64,000 bases of DNA from CBDAQA01 sp965198865 (lineage in GTDB: Bacteria > Planctomycetota > Phycisphaerae > Tepidisphaerales > Tepidisphaeraceae). The notes under the pieces were generated by a model. It saw only the letters and a list, made by a program, of their open reading frames with translations, made no database searches and was not told the origin of the DNA. The stretch's first letter is position 1, and each line of letters begins with the position of its first letter. Positions 15,734 to 23,905 of this stretch are shown here, piece after piece. Position numbers and translations under genes: made by a program. Location: assembly GCA_965198865.1 (NCBI GenBank), contig CBDAQA010000018.1, positions 186,001 through 250,000 of the forward strand, given 5' to 3'.

Positions 15734-16419
15734 TGCCCCGCCCGCCCGGCAAGCTCGTCCAGCAACGCGCCGCTCGCGTGGCGGCCCTCCTCCCGATCCT
15801 CAAGGCGACGTATCCCGATGCCAAGTGCAGCCTCGACTACGCCACGCCGCTGCAGCTGCTGGTTGCCACCATCCTGTCGGCCCAGTGCACCGATGAGCGC
15901 GTGAACAAGGTGACGCCGGGCCTGTTCCGCAAGTATCCCACGGTGACGGCGCTGGCCGCGGTGTCGCAGGAGGAACTGGAGGCGGACATCCAGTCGACCG
16001 GCTTCTACCGCAACAAGGCCAAGAGCCTGCGGGCCATGGCCGCCGCCGTCATCGCCGACCACGGCGGCGAGGTCCCGCGCACGATGGCGGAGCTGACCGG
16101 GCTCGCCGGCGTCGGCCGCAAGACGGCCAACGTGCTGCTCGGCAACGCCTTCAACACTGCCGTCGGCGTCACGGTCGACACGCACGTGACGCGCCTCAGC
16201 CAACGGCTCGGCCTGACGCGCCACACCGATGCGGTGAAGATAGAACTCGACCTGATGCCGATCGTCCCGCCCGCCGACTGGACGATGTGGTCGCACCTGC
16301 TGATCGCCCACGGCCGCGCGACCTGCCAGGCCCGCAAGCCGCGCTGCGACGGTTGCCCGCTGTTCGCCCACTGCCCCAGCGGCGCGGCGCTTCTCAAGGC
16401 TGGCCGGGCAGGCGCGTGA
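15733..16419 (+). CDS. nth: Endonuclease III
   Basis: The 228-residue product is a full-length endonuclease III, a DNA glycosylase/AP lyase that removes oxidised pyrimidines in base-excision repair. The helix-hairpin-helix LTGLAGVGRKTANVLL carries the Schiff-base Lys130, and VDTHVTRLSQRLG carries the catalytic Asp149. The C-terminal cysteines are spaced C-x6-C-x2-C-x5-C (CQARKPRCDGCPLFAHC), the 4Fe-4S cluster loop. The start overlaps the upstream membrane-protein stop. Nothing is missing from the active site. Confidence 0.96.
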   Translation: MPRPPGKLVQQRAARVAALLPILKATYPDAKCSLDYATPLQLLVATILSAQCTDERVNKVTPGLFRKYPTVTALAAVSQEELEADIQSTGFYRNKAKSLRAMAAAVIADHGGEVPRTMAELTGLAGVGRKTANVLLGNAFNTAVGVTVDTHVTRLSQRLGLTRHTDAVKIELDLMPIVPPADWTMWSHLLIAHGRATCQARKPRCDGCPLFAHCPSGAALLKAGRAGA

Positions 16420-16536
16420 CGCCATTCGAGCCGCGGGCGGAAGCCAGCGGACGCTGTGAACGCTGAACGATTTCGGATCTGCAGAAGCTTTGCTGGCTCC
16501 CGCCGGCGGCTGGAGTGGCGTCGAAGGAACTGGCCC

Positions 16537-18507
16537 ATGGCGACCGTCGACCCCGCTCGTCTTCCGAAGTACACCCGCCTGTCGCTCGTCCCCACCGCCA
16601 GGCGCGGCGTGCAGTACGACCTGTCGCCGACGACGGTGGCCGTCGAGTACCTGTCGCTGTTCGCGCCCGACCTGGACATCGCCTGGCGCGTCGACGAGGC
16701 GGCCCGCGGCACCGTGGCGTCCGGCACGTTCGCCGGCCCGGCAACCGGCGCCGACCTGGGCATCCGGTTCACGCCGCCGCGGTACGGGTCGTACGCCGTG
16801 TCGGCCGTGGTGACGCACGGCGAGCGCATCGTCTGCTCGGCGTGCGTGCTGGTCGGCGTGGTCGACGGCGGGGGCGTGCTGCCCGAAACCTTCGGCGATC
16901 CGGCGGGGCAGGGGGAGATCGACCTGATCGCCTGGGCCGGCGCGCGGGTGGCGCGGCTGAACACCTCGGCAGGGGCGGAACAGTTGGCCGCGCGGATCGC
17001 TTACGCCAAGCGCAAGGGGTTGGACTTCATCGTGCAGTTCGTGAACGACGCCGACTTCACGCCGGCGAACGCCGCCGCGTTTGCGACGCGGTTCAGAGGG
17101 GTGAAGTGGGAGTGCCGCAACGAGCCGGACGCGGTGGGGGCCGAGTACGTCGCGCGGCTGGCGGCCTTCGCTCGCGCGCTCAAGGGTGCCGACCCGACGG
17201 CGGTCCTCCTGGGTCCCACGATGGTGACCGTCGCCGGCAGCCGGCTGGCCGAGTTCAACGCCGCGCGGGGCTGGCGGCACATCGATCAGCCGTCGACGCA
17301 CGATTACCTCGGCAACGAGCAGGTCGACGCCGCCGCGTGGCGGCACGCGTTCGGCCCCGCTGGCACGTTCGCTACCGCGGTGGCGGCCGGTGGCAAGGGC
17401 GACGCGCCGCGGTGGGTCACGGAGCGCGACGTCGCCGGCATCTACGGCGGCGCACTGGTCTGGACGGCGCAGGCCGTCTACCTGCTGTGGCACTACGACC
17501 TGCTCGACGCGATGGGCATCCCCGCCGGGCGGAACGTCTACTACTACTTCGCCGACATGGGGTACTACAGCGTGCCCAGCTGGCTGTACGGGCAACAGGG
17601 GCCGATGCCGGGGCTGCTTGCGCTGCGCGTCCGGCAAACGGTCATTGGCAACAAGCCGCTCACCGGCACGCTCGACTTCGGGCCGACGTTGAACCGCTGC
17701 CTGTTGGGGCTGATGCACGGGCAGGTCGTGACGCTGGTCAATCTCGGCCAATCGGCCCCGATCGCGGTGACGCTGAACGTCGCCACGCCGGAACGCCTGA
17801 AGTGGGTGGACGCGTTCGGAAACTCCACCACCGTCACAGCAACCGGTGGTCAGTTAACGCTGTCGGTGACGACGCTGCCCCAGTACCTGGTGTTGCCGGC
17901 CGGCGTCAGCGTGACGGCCGCCACGCCGGCGTGGCCGACAGTGAACCTCGCCGCCGGATGGTCGCTGTCGACCACGGCTGCCGCGGCGCCGGGGTGGGGG
18001 CCGGCAAGCCTGGTGACGGCGGCGGGACCGTTGCCGAGCGCGCTGGGCGATGGCGGGGGGATGCGGGCCGTTTGGGCGGCGGATGGGGCCTCGCTGCCGC
18101 GGACCGTCACCTTCACCGGCCCCGCGCCGGCGACGGCCACGCGGTGCATCGTCTGGTCCGAGTTCGCCGACAACCTCTACTGCTGCCTGCTGGCGTTCGA
18201 CCTGCAGGCCTGGGTCGGCGACGCGTGGGTCACAGTGGCCAGCCACGACGTCGACGTGCCGGCCGCGTGGCACGGCAAGACGCCGTACGCCAGCGTCGAC
18301 CTGCCGAACGAGATGGTGCAGAGCTACCTTGGCGACAACTTCGCGCTGCTGACGTTCCCGGCCACGACGTCCGACCAGTGGCGGCTGAACGTCCGGGCGA
18401 CGTCGTGGGGGCTGGCGACGGACTCGGGACTGCACCGGTTCGCGGCGACGGTCCACCGGTCGGCCCCGGCGCTGATCAACCTGCGGCGGTTCGAGCTGTT
18501 CGCATGA
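16537..18507 (+). CDS. Clan-A glycosidase-like protein without signal peptide
   Basis: The 656-residue product begins directly with a polar sequence and has no signal peptide or membrane segment. A beta-sandwich-like region (about 1-115) precedes a TIM-barrel region. There KWECRNEPD provides the acid/base Glu196 in the N-E-P context of clan A (GH5/GH39/GH53), and WVTERDV about 100 residues later provides a candidate nucleophile Glu296. The C-terminal half is beta-rich with a small-domain repeat ending LRRFELFA. Polysaccharide hydrolysis is inferred from the acid pair. The start is the ATG at 16537, with GAAGGA upstream. It overlaps or nearly abuts the next gene. Lack of a signal peptide is odd for this family and suggests another export route or intracellular use. 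Confidence 0.65.
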   Translation: MATVDPARLPKYTRLSLVPTARRGVQYDLSPTTVAVEYLSLFAPDLDIAWRVDEAARGTVASGTFAGPATGADLGIRFTPPRYGSYAVSAVVTHGERIVCSACVLVGVVDGGGVLPETFGDPAGQGEIDLIAWAGARVARLNTSAGAEQLAARIAYAKRKGLDFIVQFVNDADFTPANAAAFATRFRGVKWECRNEPDAVGAEYVARLAAFARALKGADPTAVLLGPTMVTVAGSRLAEFNAARGWRHIDQPSTHDYLGNEQVDAAAWRHAFGPAGTFATAVAAGGKGDAPRWVTERDVAGIYGGALVWTAQAVYLLWHYDLLDAMGIPAGRNVYYYFADMGYYSVPSWLYGQQGPMPGLLALRVRQTVIGNKPLTGTLDFGPTLNRCLLGLMHGQVVTLVNLGQSAPIAVTLNVATPERLKWVDAFGNSTTVTATGGQLTLSVTTLPQYLVLPAGVSVTAATPAWPTVNLAAGWSLSTTAAAAPGWGPASLVTAAGPLPSALGDGGGMRAVWAADGASLPRTVTFTGPAPATATRCIVWSEFADNLYCCLLAFDLQAWVGDAWVTVASHDVDVPAAWHGKTPYASVDLPNEMVQSYLGDNFALLTFPATTSDQWRLNVRATSWGLATDSGLHRFAATVHRSAPALINLRRFELFA

Positions 18508-18521
18508 TTCACGGGAGCCCC

Positions 18522-19214
18522 ATGGCCAAGCCGACAACGCCGTTGCTGAACCGGTCTTCACCCCTGCACGCCGACCTGATGTGCGCCTTCCCCTGCTGCG
18601 AGCCGGCGCCGGCGACGGCGACGGTCGACCTCGTGAGCGGGCGGAAGATCCCCGTGGCCGAGACGGTGATCGACGCGACGCACGGCCTCGCCAAGCGGGT
18701 GGCGAACCTGGGCGAGGCCGGCTCCTACCTCAAGCTGCCGATCACGATCCCCGACGGGCCGCCGTTCGTGGTCCCGCCGTTCACCGCGGCGGCGATGGTC
18801 GTCGGCACGCCGGACGCCGCGAACCTGCAGGTGCTGAACGTGAACGTCAACGGCGCGAACGGCGGGTCGCTGGCGCAGGTGCGGACGTTCCCGGCCCACC
18901 CCGACCACTTCGCGTTGACCGACTACCATTCGGCCACGTACGCGATGGACCCGGACCCGGTCGGCCGGGCGTTCGCGTACGTCGCCGTGCTCGTCTGGGA
19001 CGGGAAGGCCGGCACCTGGTACGGGCCGGACGGGGTGACGGCGATCGGCACGCTGGCGGTGGCCGCGCCGCAGGCGATGGCGGTGTACCTGCAGCCGTTG
19101 ACCGGTCCGGGTGCGCACACGGTGTGGGCGTATGCGTGGGGCGCGGCGCTGTCGGCTGAGCTGCGCCGGGCGCTGGTCGCCAACCCGTATGACTTGGTGT
19201 CTGGCGCGCGGTGA
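18522..19214 (+). CDS. Lectin-like protein with phage-tail-type ends
   Basis: The 230-residue product resembles concanavalin/LamG-type proteins found beside phage-like or tail-like gene sets. An N-terminal LLNRSSPLHADLMCAFPCC introduces the domain, followed by DLVSGRKIP, and the C-terminus is ELRRALVANPYDLVSG, resembling the usual LYANPWQLF-type end. There is no signal peptide. I take the ATG at 18522, preceded by GGGAG. An in-frame ATG at 18504 overlapping the previous stop would add six residues. It is coupled to the clan-A glycosidase-like gene, and the two may act together on a glycan. No structural tail genes are in the window. Confidence 0.6.
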   Translation: MAKPTTPLLNRSSPLHADLMCAFPCCEPAPATATVDLVSGRKIPVAETVIDATHGLAKRVANLGEAGSYLKLPITIPDGPPFVVPPFTAAAMVVGTPDAANLQVLNVNVNGANGGSLAQVRTFPAHPDHFALTDYHSATYAMDPDPVGRAFAYVAVLVWDGKAGTWYGPDGVTAIGTLAVAAPQAMAVYLQPLTGPGAHTVWAYAWGAALSAELRRALVANPYDLVSGAR

Positions 19215-19268
19215 CGACGCCGGCACGCGGGTTCGGCGACGTCCACGCCCCTTGATTTGCGAAGCCGC

Positions 19269-19315
19269 GAGCGGCAAGACGGGAGCGGCAAGAGGGGAGC
19301 GGCAAGACGGGAGCG
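19269..19315. repeat. 14-bp tandem repeat
   Basis: Three full copies of a 14-bp unit (GAGCGGCAAGACGG, the middle copy reading AAGAGG) and a partial fourth run from 19269 up to the stop codon of the minus-strand esterase. There is no spacer diversity, so it is a simple tandem repeat rather than CRISPR. Confidence 0.85.
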
Positions 19316-19317
19316 CG

Positions 19318-20646
19318 TCACCGCGAGAACGCCATCAGTCCCTTGTAGAACGCCGGATCGGGGTAGTAGCGGCCCCAGACGCCGTGGCCCTCGTTGGGGA
19401 CGACGGTCAGCTCGACGCGGTTGCCGAGCGCCGGCTTGATGGCGGCGTACATTGCCTGGGAACCGGCGCAGAACTGGCCGTCGTCGCCGCCGCAGACGAT
19501 GTGGACGTGGGGGATGCCGGCGAGGATCGGCCCGGCCACCTTGGGGTGGACGGCGACGGCCGACATGGTGGCGACGGCGGCGTACAGCGTGGGGCTGTCG
19601 AGCGCCGTCAGCCAGCTGCCCTTGCCGCCCATCGACAGGCCGGTCAGGTAGACGCGGCGGGGGTCGATCCGGCGGTACCGGCGCTCGACCTCGCGGACCA
19701 GCCCGTTGACCGCCTGCGCCGCGCCGGGCGAGTCCCAGCGGAGCCCATCGGGGAGTTGCGGGAACAGCCCGATCATCGGGAACGCCGCCCGCAGCTTGGG
19801 GTCGTTGGTGAGGTACATCGGCGGGCCCTCGTTCAGCTCGCCCGACAAGTCGCTGCCCTGGTGGCTGTTGCCGTGCAGGAAGACGAACAGCGGCCGACGG
19901 TCCGAGGTGTGGTCGAACCCGTCGGGCACGTAGACCAGGTACGACAGGTCGAACTCGTCGCCCCCCGCCTTGACGTGCGCCCCGGCCACGAGCGGGTGGA
20001 AGCCGGGCGTGCCGATCGGCTGCGGGTCGTCCTTGAGCGTGACCGTGGCGGGGACCGGCCGGTACGACGGCGGGGCAACGTGGAACGTGAGCGGCGTCAG
20101 GCGAGCGGCCGGGATCGGGTTCTCGGCGGTGCCGTCGGGGAGGGTCCAACCGACCGACACGTGGCTGGCACCCTCGGCGTTCTGCATCCACGCCTCGGCG
20201 TAATAGCGGTGGCCGGCGAGCAGGCGGATGGGGCGGCTGGTCTGCGCGGCGTAGTGGGCGAAGTCGTGCGAGCCGGTGTAGGCGGGCACGCTGGCGATCG
20301 CCTTGCGGTTTGCCGGGCGGTCGTCGGCGCTGAGGTAGAGCAGGGCGGTGTCGTCGCCGGCGATGCGGAACGTGTAGTCGCCCGTGGTGGGCGGGTGGAC
20401 GTAGCCGCGCAGCGCCAGCACGTCCGGCACCTCGGGGGCGGGGTCGATCTCGAACGTGGGGAGCGTCTTCGTGTCGACCGGGGCGTGGTCGAGGGAGCCG
20501 TCGGCCAGGGTGTCGGTGAGGGTGCCGTCGGGCGGGACGGTCCAGGTCTCGCACCGGACGCCGGTGCTGGTCGGGGCGGCGGCCGCTTCGGCTGCGGTCG
20601 CGGCAAGGCAGCTGAGGAGCAGGGCAAGGGAACTACGTCGTCGCAT
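19318..20646 (-). CDS. Secreted PA14-domain esterase/PHB-depolymerase-like hydrolase
   Basis: The 442-residue product has a signal peptide (MRRRSSLALLLSCLAATAAEA). A PA14-like domain spans roughly residues 25-170 (VRCETWTVPPDG, TGDYTFRIAGDDTALLYL, HRYYAEAWMQ) and probably binds carbohydrate. An alpha/beta-hydrolase of the esterase-D/PHB-depolymerase type follows, with the nucleophile elbow GLSMGG, an oxyanion-side FVFLHGNSHQG and a likely catalytic His in PNEGHGVWG. Extracellular or periplasmic ester hydrolysis, for example of acetylated or feruloylated polysaccharide, is inferred. A GGAGG lies 7 bp before the ATG. It is 74 bp downstream of ftsW on the same strand, but nothing suggests a shared function. 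Confidence 0.85.
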   Translation of the reverse strand: MRRRSSLALLLSCLAATAAEAAAAPTSTGVRCETWTVPPDGTLTDTLADGSLDHAPVDTKTLPTFEIDPAPEVPDVLALRGYVHPPTTGDYTFRIAGDDTALLYLSADDRPANRKAIASVPAYTGSHDFAHYAAQTSRPIRLLAGHRYYAEAWMQNAEGASHVSVGWTLPDGTAENPIPAARLTPLTFHVAPPSYRPVPATVTLKDDPQPIGTPGFHPLVAGAHVKAGGDEFDLSYLVYVPDGFDHTSDRRPLFVFLHGNSHQGSDLSGELNEGPPMYLTNDPKLRAAFPMIGLFPQLPDGLRWDSPGAAQAVNGLVREVERRYRRIDPRRVYLTGLSMGGKGSWLTALDSPTLYAAVATMSAVAVHPKVAGPILAGIPHVHIVCGGDDGQFCAGSQAMYAAIKPALGNRVELTVVPNEGHGVWGRYYPDPAFYKGLMAFSR

Positions 20647-20720
20647 GGCGCGGCCTCCGGCGGTGGTTCGCGGGAGGTTATCCGGTCGACGGGCGCGTTG
20701 CGAGGCGGGGGGCGGCAGGG

Positions 20721-21914
20721 TCAGAGCGACGCCGCGGGCTGCAGCAGGAAAGACTCGTCGAGCGTTGGGTCGACGCCGTGGTCGGGCACCTCGGCACCAT
20801 GCTGGCGGGCGACGCTGGCCATCAGGCCCAGGGCGGCGGCGGTGATGACCAGGCCGGTGCCGCCCGCGCTGACCAGCGGCAGGGGCAATCCCTTGGTGGG
20901 CACGCTGACGGTGGCGACGGCCATGTTGATGGCGGCCTGCAGGCCGAGCATGGAGGCGACGCCGAAGGCGAGCATGGCGCCGAAGCCGTCGGCCTGGCGG
21001 CGGATGACGCGCCAGCCGACGAGGACGATGCCGAGGTAGAGGGCGGCGGTGAGAATCGCGCCGAACAGGCCGAGCTCCTCGCAGATGACGGAGAAGATGA
21101 AGTCGGTGGTGTCCTCCGGCAGGTAGCCGAGCTTCTGCACGCCGTTGCCGAGCCCCTTGCCGGTGACGCCGCCGGTGGCGAAGCTGAGCAGGCTCTGGAT
21201 CATGTGGTAGCCGTCGCCCTGGGGGTTGGCGTAGGGATGCATGAAGGCGGTCATGCGGCGGAGGCGGTAGGGGGTGTGGCAGACGAAGAACACCGCCGCC
21301 AGCGCGGCCGGCACGAGCACGGCGGCCAGGTGCCACAGGCGCACGCGGCCGGCCAGCAGCATCGCGAGCGCGCAGCCGGCGATCAGGGCGGCGGTGCCGA
21401 AGTCTTGGATCACGACGAGCAGGCAGACGACGGCGACTGGCGCGACGGTGGGCAGCAGCCCTTTGGTGAAGCTGTCGAGGTCGACCGGCCGGCGGTTCAG
21501 CCAGTCGGCCAGGAACAGCACGACGGCCCACTTGGCGACCTCTGACGCCTGCAGCTGGACCGGCCCGATGCGCAGCCATCGCCGGGCCCCGTTCACCTGA
21601 ACACCGACGTGCGGCACGAGCACGAGCAGGCAGCAGGCGGCGGCGATCAGCATGCCCCAGTGGGCGGGGCGGGCGTGCCAGCGGGCACCGGTGTTCAGCG
21701 ATCGATAGTCGGTGCGCCCGACCAGCAGGAACACGCCGGCGGCACCGGCGGCGAAGACGAGTTGCTTGGCGCCCTCGCTCGACCACTGCCAGCCCGTGGC
21801 GGTGCTGACGCGCATGGTGGCCGACTCGACCATTAGCACGCCGAGGCAGAGCAGCGACAGCACGCAGAGGCACAGCACGTCGGCGGGGCGGAGGCGGTAG
21901 ATGGAATCGGTCAT
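20721..21914 (-). CDS. ftsW: Cell-division SEDS glycosyltransferase FtsW
   Basis: The 397-residue product is a SEDS-family membrane enzyme with about ten membrane segments. Diagnostic stretches are NGARRWLRIGPVQLQASEVA, the extracellular PEDTTDFIFSVICEELG and the C-terminal LPLPLVSAGGTG. FtsW polymerises lipid II into glycan strands at the septum together with a class B PBP. Its place beside mraY fits FtsW rather than RodA. Its ATG overlaps the stop of the upstream Uma2 gene by 4 bp, so it is translationally coupled to an unrelated protein. murD, normally between mraY and ftsW, and murG, normally after, are not here. Confidence 0.93.
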   Translation of the reverse strand: MTDSIYRLRPADVLCLCVLSLLCLGVLMVESATMRVSTATGWQWSSEGAKQLVFAAGAAGVFLLVGRTDYRSLNTGARWHARPAHWGMLIAAACCLLVLVPHVGVQVNGARRWLRIGPVQLQASEVAKWAVVLFLADWLNRRPVDLDSFTKGLLPTVAPVAVVCLLVVIQDFGTAALIAGCALAMLLAGRVRLWHLAAVLVPAALAAVFFVCHTPYRLRRMTAFMHPYANPQGDGYHMIQSLLSFATGGVTGKGLGNGVQKLGYLPEDTTDFIFSVICEELGLFGAILTAALYLGIVLVGWRVIRRQADGFGAMLAFGVASMLGLQAAINMAVATVSVPTKGLPLPLVSAGGTGLVITAAALGLMASVARQHGAEVPDHGVDPTLDESFLLQPAASL

Positions 21915-22597
21915 CCTACCGGCTTATCGGACGGCGGCGGCGGGGAGGATGAGAGGAGCCGGGCACGCTCGGCGGACATCTCGGCGAGGAGGGGGGCGAC
22001 CTTTGGAAATTGCAGTTGCCACACCCAGTCGGAGCGGAAGTACAGCCCCAAAAGGGAGCGCGAGCAGATGCGGCCGGCCGCCTCGGCGATCATCGAGTAG
22101 CGGCCGTCCGGGCCCAATGAAAAGGCTGCGAACGACCGCATCTCGGGGTCGGCCAGCCAATACTCGGACACGCCGGCGCGCTCGTACTCCTTGAATTTCA
22201 CGACCGCGTCGCGGTGGCGACTGTCCGGGGACACAATCTCCACGACCAGCTCGGGCACGCCGTCGAAATGTTGAGGAACGACCCGGTCGCGGTCGTTCGT
22301 TCCCACCACGAACAGGTCCGGACAACGACGTCGCCGCTGCCTGGGAAGCCGGACGGTGACGGGATCGTTCAACGTCTCCCCAAGGTCGTGTTCCTCGACG
22401 AACCCGCCGACGAGCTTGTTCAGGAAGCTGAGCAGGCGGCCGTGGCCGGTGTTGACCGCGTTCATCAGGACCACCTCCCCTTCCACCCACTCCGCCCGCA
22501 CGTCGGTCGACAGCGACCAGGCGATGAACTCCTCCTCCGACATCCGCAGTGGGGCGGTCGGAGGCGCGGCACCGTCATGGAGGTCAAGGGGGGACAT
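21911..22597 (-). CDS. Uma2-family (DUF820) putative endonuclease
   Basis: The 228-residue product matches the Uma2 family of PD-(D/E)xK-fold proteins of unknown role. The family core is visible: EGEVVLM after residue 39, CPDLFVV with Asp94, ELVVEIVSPDS with Glu120, then KFKEYERAGVSEYWLADP. Members are often multicopy in Planctomycetota and cyanobacteria and are not tied to a fixed locus. Here the gene sits between mraY (18 bp gap) and ftsW (4-bp overlap) in the division segment, on the same strand. A mobile or recently gained copy is possible, though base composition is not obviously different. Confidence 0.88.
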   Translation of the reverse strand: MSPLDLHDGAAPPTAPLRMSEEEFIAWSLSTDVRAEWVEGEVVLMNAVNTGHGRLLSFLNKLVGGFVEEHDLGETLNDPVTVRLPRQRRRRCPDLFVVGTNDRDRVVPQHFDGVPELVVEIVSPDSRHRDAVVKFKEYERAGVSEYWLADPEMRSFAAFSLGPDGRYSMIAEAAGRICSRSLLGLYFRSDWVWQLQFPKVAPLLAEMSAERARLLSSSPPPPSDKPVG

Positions 22598-22614
22598 GGT
22601 TCCCCATCATACCT

Positions 22615-23763
22615 TCACCGCAGCTTGACCGTCGCCAGCGCCATGGCGGCGAGCATGAAGCCGACCAGCCAGAAGCGGACGACGATCTGCGTCTCGCTCC
22701 AGCCGAGCTTCTGGTAGTGGTGGTGCAGCGGGGCCATGCGGAACACGCGGCGGCCGGTGCCGGTGGTGATGCGGGTGTACTTGAACCACCCCTTCTGGAT
22801 GAGGACAGACACGGCCTCGGCCACGAAGATGCCGCCGACGAAGACCAACAGCAGCTCGTGGCGAATGACGATCGCGATGTAGCCGATCAGCCCGCCCATG
22901 GCGAGCGATCCCGTGTCGCCCATGAACACCTGGGCCGGGTGGCAGTTGAACCACAGGAAGCCCAGGCACGCCCCGGCCATCGCGCCGGCCAGGACGGCCA
23001 TCTGCCCGGCCGGCTGGACGAGGGGGACCAGCAGGTACTGGGCCATGTAGCGGTCGCCGACGAGCAGGGCGAGGACGAGGAAGGTGAAGCTGGCGATCGC
23101 CATGCAGCCGCTGGCGAGGCCGTCGAGGCCGTCGGTCAGGTTCACGGCGTTGCTGCTGCCGGTCATGACCAGCGTGCCGAGCAGGGCGAAGGTGCCGAGG
23201 CCCAGGGGGAGCGAGAAGTTCTTGAGGAACGGCACGTAGAGCCGGGTGGCCGGCTCGAGCTCCTCGCCGTAGCGGTAGGTGAAGATCGACAGCACGACGC
23301 CCAGCGCGAGCTGGAACAGCAGCTTCTCCAGGCTGAGCAGCCCATCGCGGTTGTTGTTGCGCCGGCCGACGGTCAGCTTCAGCCAGTCGTCGACGGCGCC
23401 GAGGCCGCCCAGCAGCACGACGCAGACCAGCGCCATGCGCACGTAGAAGTTCGACAGGTCGGCCAGCAGCAGCGTGGTGGCCACGATGCTGAGGATGATG
23501 AGCAGCCCGCCCATGGTGGGCGTGCCCATCTTGCTGGCCATCAGCTTGTCGATGTCGGCCTGGTCGAAGTTGGCGGTGTCGCCGATCTTCTGCCGGCGGA
23601 GCCAGCGGATGACCGCCGGCCCGGCCGCCAGGCAGGTGGCGAAGCTGACGACCGTGGCGGCGGCGGCCTGGAACGTGTCGTCGTTGAAGACGCGGAGGAA
23701 CCCCAGGCCGTGCCGGCCCAGGAAGCCGGACAGAATGAGCGATCGGACGATCAGGTAAATCAT
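22615..23763 (-). CDS. mraY: Phospho-N-acetylmuramoyl-pentapeptide transferase
   Basis: The 382-residue product is a polytopic membrane enzyme that makes lipid I from UDP-MurNAc-pentapeptide and undecaprenyl phosphate. The Mg2+-binding and catalytic motifs are all seen: GAVDDWLKL, NAVNLTDGLDGLA, QVFMGDTGSLA and the cytoplasmic PLHHHYQ loop. Around ten membrane segments fit the family. The ATG at 23763 has GGAGGG upstream. It is the promoter-proximal gene of the mraY-Uma2-ftsW group and follows an inverted repeat at 23841-23900. Length is normal (about 360 in E. coli) with a small N-terminal extension. Confidence 0.96.
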   Translation of the reverse strand: MIYLIVRSLILSGFLGRHGLGFLRVFNDDTFQAAAATVVSFATCLAAGPAVIRWLRRQKIGDTANFDQADIDKLMASKMGTPTMGGLLIILSIVATTLLLADLSNFYVRMALVCVVLLGGLGAVDDWLKLTVGRRNNNRDGLLSLEKLLFQLALGVVLSIFTYRYGEELEPATRLYVPFLKNFSLPLGLGTFALLGTLVMTGSSNAVNLTDGLDGLASGCMAIASFTFLVLALLVGDRYMAQYLLVPLVQPAGQMAVLAGAMAGACLGFLWFNCHPAQVFMGDTGSLAMGGLIGYIAIVIRHELLLVFVGGIFVAEAVSVLIQKGWFKYTRITTGTGRRVFRMAPLHHHYQKLGWSETQIVVRFWLVGFMLAAMALATVKLR

Positions 23764-23840
23764 GGCGAGCCCTCCGCGCCTTCTCTCATCGGCGACGGCA
23801 GGTGGGCCGCTTGAGGTTTTATTGGACGGAAATTGGAAAC

Positions 23841-23900
23841 GTGAAACGTGAGGACGTGAGAAGGTGCGGCTTCCTCGCGTCGTCACGTTTCACGTCTTCA
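23841..23900. repeat. GTGAAACGTG inverted repeat
   Basis: The left arm GTGAAACGTGAGGACG and the right arm CGTCACGTTTCAC are complementary apart from an AGG insertion in the left arm. The core lies between the aldo/keto reductase end and mraY. It looks like one of the dispersed palindromes in this genome. Confidence 0.65.
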
Positions 23901-23905
23901 TGGGG

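Noticed and set aside
16537..19214. Prophage remnant
   Set aside because: The lectin-like ends look phage-like, but there is no integrase, capsid, tail or lysis gene nearby, so only the pair itself is reported.
19269..19315. Possible CRISPR-like repeats
   Set aside because: The unit is only 14 bp and tandem with no unique spacers, and no cas gene is present.
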